A DNA stretch of 64,000 nucleotides from Heliocidaris erythrogramma (lineage: Eukaryota; Echinodermata; Echinoidea; Camarodonta; Echinometridae). The stretch lies in assembly GCA_025617745.1 (NCBI GenBank), contig CM046853.1:5266873-5330872 (forward strand), in the 5' to 3' direction. The notes under the pieces were generated by a model, which searched no databases, was not told the origin of the DNA, and saw nothing but the letters and a program-made list of their open reading frames with translations. Shown here piece after piece: positions 57,784 through 64,000 of this stretch. Each line of letters starts with the position of its first letter. Within the stretch, counting starts at the first letter, position 1. The translations under genes were made by a program, and so were the position numbers.

Positions 57784-60269
57784 ATGGCTTCTCCTCGTGT
57801 CATCTTGGCTTGCATCGTTGTATTCTCATTCTGTGTGACAGCAGCAACTAGTTCTACCATCGCTGCTTTCAACATACAAATTCTGGGAGATTCTAAGATG
57901 GGAAAACCTGAAGTTGTCAAGTATCTGAAACAGGTTCGCAAAACTTTCATCATTACTCCATTCCTTCAATTCTATCTAGCTCAATTTCTTTCCATGATTG
58001 TTTCGTTTGTCTGTGCATCCTGAAATATCTGTACTTTGCTGAAGATATTTTTGTCAACACTCTCGATTCTGTTTCATTGCCTTCATTTCATGTTGGATAT
58101 TTCCCAGTTTCCCTATTTCTTTCGCTTTATTATATAATAACTCTTCAGATTTATTTCTCTATGCGTTTAACATTAAAGACGGAAGAAAAACAACAACAAA
58201 TATTTATATTACGCCACCCTATAAATGACTTTAAGTAAACATTGTTTGCTCTTTTCTCTTCACTCTCATTTTTCATTGGTCAGTTGGTCATTTGGAAATG
58301 TTCATATTTCTAACTATAGGAACGCCTGTTGCTAGGGAAATAAATTGATTTAACATTTCAAAAGTATTTACTGATATTACTACGATTATACTAGATTACA
58401 CTATGAATGCTGCCAATGTGTTTTATTACCAATTATCAAGCCATACTGGGTCCATCTAACCACCGACATAAGTTAATCTTGACCACCTCCCCCCCCCCCC
58501 CCCCCCCCCCCCCCCCAGAACAACAACCACCACCACCACCTCCACAACCACCACTAAGCTACTTTTAACAAAACTTCTTTTTACTGGCTACTGACACTGA
58601 AAAAAGTTGAACGAACAAAAGTTTTGCATTTGCATCTGCCAATTGCAAAAGTAACAATGACACGTAACAAAGGACATTCATACATATTCCATCTGAAATA
58701 TTTCAGTTGTTCTTTCTCCTAAACAAAGTTTTATTAACATTTTATATAGATCATTGCTCGATATGATCTCGTCCTCGTCCAAGAAATACGAAACAAAGCA
58801 GGCACAGCGATTGTCGACCTACTCAAGGAAGTCAATAGGTAAGATTGTTATGCAATTAACATGTATTGATAATTCATACCAAGTGTTTTCTGAAGCCAAA
58901 ATCACATTAAATTCTTTTGATGGCACAGTACAAAAATAATACATAAATTAAAATAGTTTTTTTCACATCTTTACATGATACATTTCTACAGTCTTAAAAT
59001 TTAAAGATGATTAAGGAACCTCTTTTGTTTTTTAATCATTTTGTGAATTCAAATAAAATAAGGATATCCAGATTTGCATACTCAAATTACGTGAATGGAC
59101 TGTAACCATGATAACGGGTTCAAAGCAAAATTATTGCAAATTGATAGTAGGCAGGTGAAAGTCTCCAATGTAAGTGGATTTAATCTTAGGTATAATTATG
59201 TTTCTTTTTATTGTTCTACAGATTTTATTTAGGAAATAGTTCCAACTTAGAAGCATATTACGTTACCGACAGACGACAATTGTATTATTGTCATCATACC
59301 TATCTGTATGAATATGAATTAATTCAAGGCCCAGATACTAGGTATTTGATGAAATCCATTATTTAGCAAATTATTCATTTCTCTTATTAATTGCAGTCAA
59401 CCTGGCTGCAATTACGAAATGGCGATAGGGCCAAGAGTCGGACGTACTAGCAGCAAAGAGCAGTATGCATACTTCTACAGGTATAACTTTACGTGCACCA
59501 CGTGTGATATGATGTTCATGTTACTACATGTAATGTGTAACGTAGCTCCCTAAGGATAGAACGAGATAAAATTTCCAAAAATTCTGAGGATAAACTTTAA
59601 ATCAATATTGGCAAATAATGCTCTTCAGTCTTAAGGAGATCACCCTTCACCAACCATGTTCATCTAACATTGGTGCGCAGTTGCATGGGCATGTTGTCTG
59701 TTTGATTTGACAATTCATTCTTAACTTTTTGATTCAATAAACAACTAGTTTAGCGATCTCATTCGTCCTTTTCGGATCTTATTCTTTCTCCGAAAAAAAC
59801 ATGTCATTGCGAGGCAACGTCGAAAAGCATGCCACCTACAAATGGCGCGATAAATAAGAAAACTATACGATAATAATGATCAAGTTTCGTTTTTCAGGGG
59901 TTCACTTAGTATTTTCAGTGATATCTATAAGAGACTTCAAATACTGACAATCGCACTGTACTGTAGAAAAATTATTGTCTACTTTCCAGTACATTTCGAC
60001 TCTAAAAGCCTGCTGTGTTATTTGTTTTCATTATACTTTTAATGTTTTCCCCTTGCATTTCTGCATTTCTGTGTTCTGTTTAAGTTGATCAATCGCATTA
60101 TTCTTTTATCCCTTATGATGGTCATCATGTTCTTTCATCCGTTCTTTTCCATCATTAATCAGGGTGGATAAATTCAAGGTGTTGGACTCTTTCACTTACC
60201 AAGAGCCACATGATGAATTTGAGAGGGAGCCGTACGTCGTTCTCTTTGAAAACCTGGAAACGAACGCAG
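57784..60269 (+). CDS. DNase I paralogue, exons 1-4 (continues beyond the window)
   Basis: Exons 57784-57933, 58750-58838, 59397-59480 and 60163-60269 join in the same phases as the intact minus-strand gene and have nearly the same lengths (150, 89, 84 and 107 nt). The start MASPRVILACIVVFSFCVTA is a signal peptide. Mature sequence includes AAFNIQILGDSKMGKPEVV, RYDLVLVQEIRNKAGTAIVD, EMAIGPRVGRTSSKEQYAYF and EFEREPYVVLFENLETNAG. Asn7, Glu39, Arg41 and Glu78 equivalents are present, but the position of DNA-contacting Tyr76 is Ser (TSSKE). Exons 5-8, with His134, GDFN and SDH, were not found before 64000; intron 4 is enlarged by two mobile elements, so they may lie outside the window. No frameshift is seen in the visible part. 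Confidence 0.9.
58488..58556. repeat. C run and ACC-rich tract
   Basis: About 27 consecutive C bases followed by CACCACCACC-type sequence, in intron 1 of the third DNase I gene. Confidence 0.85.
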
Positions 60270-60289
60270 GTAAATCAATCTTCGTACAT

Positions 60290-60385
60290 CGTTTGTTTGT
60301 TTGTTGTTTCTTTTAAAGTTTGTTTGGATGTTTGTTTTTTGTTTCTTAGTTTGTTTGTTTTTCTGTCTGTTTGTTTGTTTTTATT
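60290..60385. repeat. TTTG microsatellite
   Basis: Imperfect (GTTT)n with TTTGTTTGTTTG blocks, just after exon 4 of the third DNase I gene. Confidence 0.8.
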
Positions 60386-60458
60386 TCCATAACAACATTA
60401 AAAGTTAAAATATACATATGTTCTTCCATGGGGTCTGACTGTGTGTTTGCTCCTTTAA

Positions 60459-61066
60459 AGGGGTGCTCCGGTCTGAAATTAATATGAATTGAATAAATAG
60501 AGTAAAATTAAACAAACAAATCACTGAAAATTTCATCGAAATCGGATGAAATATAATGAAGTTATGGAATTTTAAGTTTTGCATTATTTTGGTAAAACAG
60601 TTACATGTATATGCACGTCATCATGAATATGCAGTGAGTGAGCTGATGATGTCATATCCCCACTTTTTCTTTTGTATTTTATTATATGAAATTGCAATTA
60701 TTCAAATTTTCTACTCCAAGCCTATAACTAAAAGGACTGACTCCTTATTTAATGTGTAAGTTCATCATTGCTGTAACTTATTTTGTTACAAAGGAGATAT
60801 TTTTTTATAGACATGTATGAAAAAATGAAATAATGAAGATTTCATATAATATAGTTAAAAAAGGAAAGTGGGGACGTGACATCATCAGCTCACTCATTAC
60901 ATATTCATGATGACATGCAAAGAACTGTTTCCCAAAATAATGCAAAACTTAAAAATTCAATAACTTCGTTATTTTTTATCGGATTTCGATGAAATTTTCA
61001 GTGTTTTGCTTGTTTAATTTTACTCTATTCATTCAATTAATATTATTTTCAGGCCGGAGTACCCCT
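60459..61066. mobile_element. 608 bp foldback MITE at a TTAA site
   Basis: Ends AGGGGTGCTCCGGTCTGAAA and (complement) AGGGGTACTCCGGCCTGAAA are flanked by TTAA (60455-60458 and 61067-61070). The arms of roughly 230 bp pair almost throughout, including GCTGATGATGTCA and CATCATGAATATG. No coding sequence. Lies in intron 4 of the third DNase I gene. Confidence 0.85.
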
Positions 61067-62306
61067 TTAATTGTCTGTACGAATTTTGTTTGTATGTTTC
61101 TTTGTTTAGCCCCTTGGAAGAGCAGTATTTGTTTTAAAAAAAACTATCCTCAATAAAAAAAGACTATGATAGATCATCAATATGAATATGACTTTGTATC
61201 AGATGTGGGTAATCAAACAGACAAGTAAAGAACTGTTTATCAAAACGATGTGCCTTTGTGAATGAAATGAGCCTTTCGTTATAAGCCTAAGGCCCGAATT
61301 CACAAAGGTGGTTTCAGTCAAATCCATGGTTTCAACAGTGGTTTGAAACCATGGATTAGACCACGGTTTCACTTTTGTGATTCACAAAGGTGGTTTCAAG
61401 TGAATCCATGGTTTCACCCACGGATTTTACGTCATCATTTTGAGTCAACTGTTTGGGTGGTCTGAAACCGTGGATTCAGGTGAAACCACGGTTTTAACCA
61501 ATCAGAATGCAGCATTTAGGCTGCAGACATCATCAACCGCCGCGCCGGCCGGCTGATCATGATCGATCGTGAACGCTGCGGAAAGAAATTTTCTCGCAAC
61601 AAAAATTGAGGAGCTAGCATACTTTCCCGAGCCCAAGCTGGAATGAAATCGTAAGTAATTTACCGATTCCGAGTGATATCTAATTTAGAAATTTCTTTTC
61701 TTCTTATCTGTACGTATCGTGTTGCGCAGAAAAGTAAAAATTACTTCATAAAATCATGCTGTCTGTTTGGAGCCTAGCGCCAGTGTGCAGCTGGTGGAGA
61801 AAAAAAAAATCGCACTCTGGTTAATTCTTTAGTCCCGGGCGTGTATTTTGGTGTCCCTGATCACAACAAACAAAGACGAGTCTGAGACTGAAGAAAGTCG
61901 AGGTCAGCCTCATCAGGTAACCTGGCATTCTTATAAATAGGCCTCGGCTATTTAGTAGCATCCAGCATGTATTATTTTGTATGGATTTTCATCAAAATTT
62001 CACCATTATTGTGGAGTCGATGAACAAGACATTGCACATTTTACTTGGTTGCTAAAAAAAAATCAACGCCCACGCACGTAGGCCTAACTTTGTTAGGCCT
62101 AGACTTAGTCTATTTAATTCAATTCCAGAGTCCGACTCAAGAGTCAAGGCCAGTTGAGTTAGGCTAATCTATGATTATGAATGAATGATTAAAAAATTAG
62201 GTGGTCAAGGTAAAAGCAAGATCTATTCAATCTTTCACCCAAATTGATTTTGAGTAAAATGAGACCAAGTCCACTCCAAGGCCAGGGAACAATAAATTAA
62301 TCTTTG

Positions 62307-62307
<1 letters not shown>

Positions 62308-62341
<34 letters not shown>
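62308..62341. repeat. Homopolymer of 34 C
   Basis: Uninterrupted C run. Such long runs are prone to length error in assemblies. Confidence 0.9.
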
Positions 62342-62342
<1 letters not shown>

Positions 62343-62571
62343 CTGGCTCCCTGTGTGCTATGTTTGTGTTTTGCAATGCCTTCGGCTGAAATTGTAATTG
62401 TATGTAAAGTCTAAATGTCATAAACTAAAGCTAGAATCTAAGATGTACATGTACATTGTAGAGCATGATGTAGGAATCTCAATTTTTGAGAACTTGTAGT
62501 TGTATACCCATCTGTAATGTCATGAATGTAAGATACCATTACAGGAAGGTTCACAAAAAATTAGATATTAC

Positions 62572-63063
62572 CAGTGGCGGCACCAGGGGGGGGGGGGGCA
62601 TTTGCCCCCCCCCCCCCCCAGTTGCCCCCTCCAATAATTTTCGGAGTGAAAAAAATTTGTTTGTCCGCCCTTGCCCCCCATAGGCGGATCCAGAGGTCCG
62701 GACCCCCCCCCCCCCCCCTTTTTGGCGCCGGTTTTTTTTTTTTTTTACTTGGCGCCTTTTTTTTTTTTTTTCTTTGCTTGTCAGGGAATTATGGAGGGAA
62801 ACTGGGCCCATAACCCCTTTACGGAGCGTTTTTTGGAAGTTTGCCGAAATTTTTTTTTTGTCCCTACCCCCACTGAGCGACTTTGAGAAGCTGGCGAGAC
62901 CAAAAAAATATGGGTCTACGTTTTGACAAACTTTCATTTTTGTACCCCCTCTTTTACTCAATCCTGCATTCGCCCCTGCCCCCCCCCCAACATTTTCTTT
63001 TGCCCCCCATTTGCCCCCCCCCCCCCCCCCCTCCACACTTTAAAAATCCTGGTGCCGCCACTG
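62572..63063. mobile_element. hAT MITE with perfect 8 bp target duplication
   Basis: Ends CAGTGGCGGCACCAGG and its perfect complement are flanked by GATATTAC (62564-62571 and 63064-63071). The interior is dominated by C, G and T runs with TTGCCCCCC words. The Gly- and Pro-rich open frames across it are artefacts. Confidence 0.88.
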
Positions 63064-63321
63064 GATATTACAGCTTCAGGATGCATCAATGCACATATAA
63101 AGCAGAGCGAAGCACAAAGGCAGGTTAAGCAACACACAGATGGGAGGGACTGTAATGAGCGACAATATCGGAGATATTGATCCCACTCATAGGCCCAAAC
63201 TATGCGGGACTAGCAAAAATTCACTGTTTCAGCAGTCAAAAACAGACATCACATTTGCTCAGATTTTCTTATATTTTGATCTTCCCTCTAATTCAAATTT
63301 TTAACACCATTTTCCATACAG

Positions 63322-63462
63322 ACAGCTGCCAGACCACAACAAGGTCTTGTAGACCTGAGGAATCCATTTGAAATGTATGATGACTCTGCATTCTGCCTCA
63401 TTAACATGCTAGAAGCTGGGGATGAGGAGGAAGGAAAAAGTCCACTACATGTGATCTTGCAG
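63322..63462 (+). CDS. Unassigned 47-codon exon
   Basis: Bounded by an acceptor (TTTCCATACAG) and a donor (CTTGCAG then GTATTG), in phase 0 at both ends and open throughout. It encodes RPQQGLVDLRNPFEMYDDSA, CLINMLEAGDEEEGKSPLHV and ILQ. The RNPFEMYDD block faintly recalls the N-terminal region of Harbinger-type transposases (NPLDxYDD-like), which would fit the element it lies in, but a host gene exon is equally possible. The rest of the gene is outside the window. Confidence 0.45.
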
Positions 63463-64000
63463 GTATTGGCCTCTCTATTTTGTACACAGCATTTCACATT
63501 TTCTTCATTTTGAAGAAAAATTGAAATTCTTTTGAATTGTTTGAGTATGACATGACTTCATCAATTTTGGAAAGAATTATGTTGATTCCTAATTTGAAAT
63601 TTCATATTAATCATTTTTAAAAAAATTTATACACAAAATGAATGGAGAGTTGTCCACGATGAAATCACAGATGCTGGCAAAGTTGCCAACTCAAGGATCC
63701 CCATGATAGGGATTTACTGTAACTTTAAAAAGTCATAACTATTGAATGGATTGTCCGATTTTGCTCCAACTTTCACTATTTACTCTTCTTGGTCATCCCC
63801 ATTCACTTATAGCATACTGATGCCTGGGTTTCATTCCCCTTTAATTTTGTTATAGCTTATAATTATTAAATCACAAATTGATTACATTTTTCTACAAAAT
63901 TTTGTTCTTATTTTCCTTACATTGTATATAATATATTTCTCTTTTTTTTCATAAATTAAAATTCAATATTTCTGATAAAATATTTTTCAGCCCACTATCT
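63463..64000 (+). other. AT-rich sequence after the last exon
   Basis: No coding or repeat structure supported. The final bases, TATTTTTCAGCCCACTATCT, contain a good acceptor (TTTTTCAG, ending at 63990), so another exon may begin at the window edge. Confidence 0.4.

Larger units (their letters stand above)
61291..64000 (+). mobile_element. Left terminus of a possible PIF/Harbinger-type element, open at the window end
   Basis: After CCTAA comes GGCCCGAATTCACAAAGG, then ATTCACAAAGGTGGTTTCA repeated twice (61298 and 61380) among palindromic TGAATCCATGGTTTCA words. This is a subterminal repeat structure, and a 3 bp TAA target would suit PIF/Harbinger. The right end is not in the window. The exon-like frame at 63322-63462 and a CpG-rich stretch with AGCTGGAATGAAATC and donor GTAAGT (61651) could belong to it. 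Assignment is tentative. Confidence 0.4.

Noticed and set aside
62551..63036. 161-codon Gly- and Lys-rich minus-strand frame
   Set aside because: Produced by homopolymer runs inside a hAT MITE.

Overview
The window reads as animal nuclear DNA, most likely from a sea urchin or a close deuterostome relative. It has spliced genes with GT-AG introns of several kilobases, AT-rich introns, and a very dense load of DNA transposons, foldback elements, tRNA-derived SINEs and LINEs. The species call is inferred from the repeat types (TU-like foldback elements, Deu-tailed SINE) and from the protein sequences; no database search was possible.

Layout. (1) 966-21943, plus strand: seven exons giving 300 contiguous codons of LZTFL1, a coiled-coil regulator of the BBSome and ciliary trafficking. 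Only the start codon is missing, probably in an exon further 5'. Its introns hold a hAT-like element (1496-2300), a 2.36 kb foldback element (2430-4787), a 4.1 kb foldback element carrying nested insertions (5879-9997), a pogo/Tigger-like transposon with a decayed transposase (11001-14062), a short MITE, and three related elements built of a hairpin head, a GTCC-type microsatellite and tandem core repeats (15081-20280). (2) 21944-28780: 3' UTR and intergenic DNA with two tRNA-type SINEs, MITEs, a perfect 38 bp palindrome and a LINE tail, then a possible small gene at 28785-28955. (3) 29534-60269 and beyond: a cluster of three DNase I family loci. The first (plus, 29534-36833) is a pseudogene invaded by a LINE. 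The second (minus, 53636 down to 38857) is intact: eight exons give 281 codons with all the catalytic residues. The third (plus, 57784 to past the window end) shows its first four exons. The first and second are tail to tail; the second and third are head to head. (4) 61291-64000: a transposon-like terminus, possibly PIF/Harbinger, with an unassigned exon-like reading frame at 63322-63462 and a hAT-type MITE inside it.

How it works together. LZTFL1 and the DNase I genes show no functional link. DNase I family proteins are secreted endonucleases used in digestion or extracellular DNA clearance, and the local copies show birth (duplication), divergence (Ser at the DNA-contact Tyr76 position in the third copy) and death (the first copy). 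Most other sequence here is mobile DNA. Several elements can be bounded to the base by their target-site duplications, and the nesting order can be read directly.
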